In this document: piece by piece, positions 63,922 through 64,000 of the stretch
Numbering within the stretch: the stretch's first letter is position 1
How the letters are laid out: every line of letters begins with the position of its first letter
Assembly (NCBI RefSeq): GCF_016907435.1
Contig: NZ_JAFBBZ010000001.1
Location: forward strand, 3,968,001 to 4,032,000
DNA length: 64,000 bases
Direction of reading: 5' to 3'
Origin: Nocardioides salarius
GTDB taxonomy: Bacteria; Actinomycetota; Actinomycetes; Propionibacteriales; Nocardioidaceae
The notes under the pieces: generated by a model
The model's database searches: none
What the model was told of the DNA's origin: nothing
What the model saw: only the letters and a program-made list of their open reading frames with translations
Position numbers and translations under genes: made by a program

Positions 63922-64000
63922 CTACTCGCCCCAGCCCATCGGGAAGACCTCGAACGGTGCGGCCATCGCGGAGCCGAGCCGCTGACCGGCAGCGCGGGCT
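63922..64000 (-). CDS. C-terminal end of a host gene (cut by window edge)
   Basis: A minus-strand frame enters from the right edge and stops at TAG 63922-63924. It ends GSAMAAPFEVFPMGWGE, which reads like a real protein end. The 26 residues are too few to name the family. It is convergent with the tRNA and shares the hairpin terminator. Confidence 0.5.
   Translation of the reverse strand, partial: ARAAGQRLGSAMAAPFEVFPMGWGE

Overview
The window comes from a very GC-rich actinobacterium. Gene content and order (era, recO-kinase-uppS, zur-znu, glyS, dusB, dgt, dnaG, tRNA-Asn), DUF222/HNH proteins and a tuberculostearic-acid-type operon fit the Nocardioides branch of the Propionibacteriales. The genus is an inference from style; no search was run. 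GTG starts, GTGA/ATGA overlaps and TANNNT hexamers placed 6-9 nt before start codons (leaderless mRNAs) are everywhere.

Bases 1-47,621 are chromosome. In order: a type III PKS / FAD oxidoreductase / UbiA operon; a tmsAB-like 10-methyl fatty acid pair; a SIP-type flavin reductase; era; two septum-formation-type lipoproteins; a LuxR regulator; leuA behind a leucine leader peptide; a MASE1/PAS kinase; recO, a PAS kinase and uppS; an SOS-box HNH gene; gluconokinase; a Zur-controlled zinc importer; an orphan retron-like reverse transcriptase; glyS; a lipoprotein; dusB; a secreted hydrolase-like protein; a coupled exopolysaccharide operon (31106-39522); a second HNH gene; a CelD-like acetyltransferase; dgt; a 2-hydroxyacid dehydrogenase; and dnaG.

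Bases 47,716-63,852 are a 16.1 kb element inserted in the 3' half of tRNA-Asn(GTT), bounded by a perfect 35-bp repeat. It has no terminase, portal or tail genes. It encodes a 386-aa protein that looks like a double-jelly-roll major capsid protein, an FtsK/HerA-type packaging ATPase, a string of tiny one-helix membrane proteins, two membrane-anchored muralytic enzymes plus an amidase, a collagen-like spike candidate and a large fibre. This is the gene set of a tailless, internal-membrane virus of the PRD1/tectivirus type, but with a tyrosine integrase, an excisionase-like protein and a repressor. No family-B polymerase or terminal protein is visible; instead a winged-helix protein gene carries four iterons.

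The most striking feature is the lysogeny switch. The attachment core lies inside the 3' end of the leftward repressor gene. In the integrated form the repressor stops just inside the tRNA (87 aa). In the circular form the same frame runs on for 26 more residues and ends in a TGA that overlaps the GTG of the next gene (63741), which is followed by integrase. Integration therefore both truncates the repressor and cuts the integrase cluster from the repressor promoter. The plan resembles the integration-dependent immunity of mycobacteriophage BPs, here in a tailless virus.
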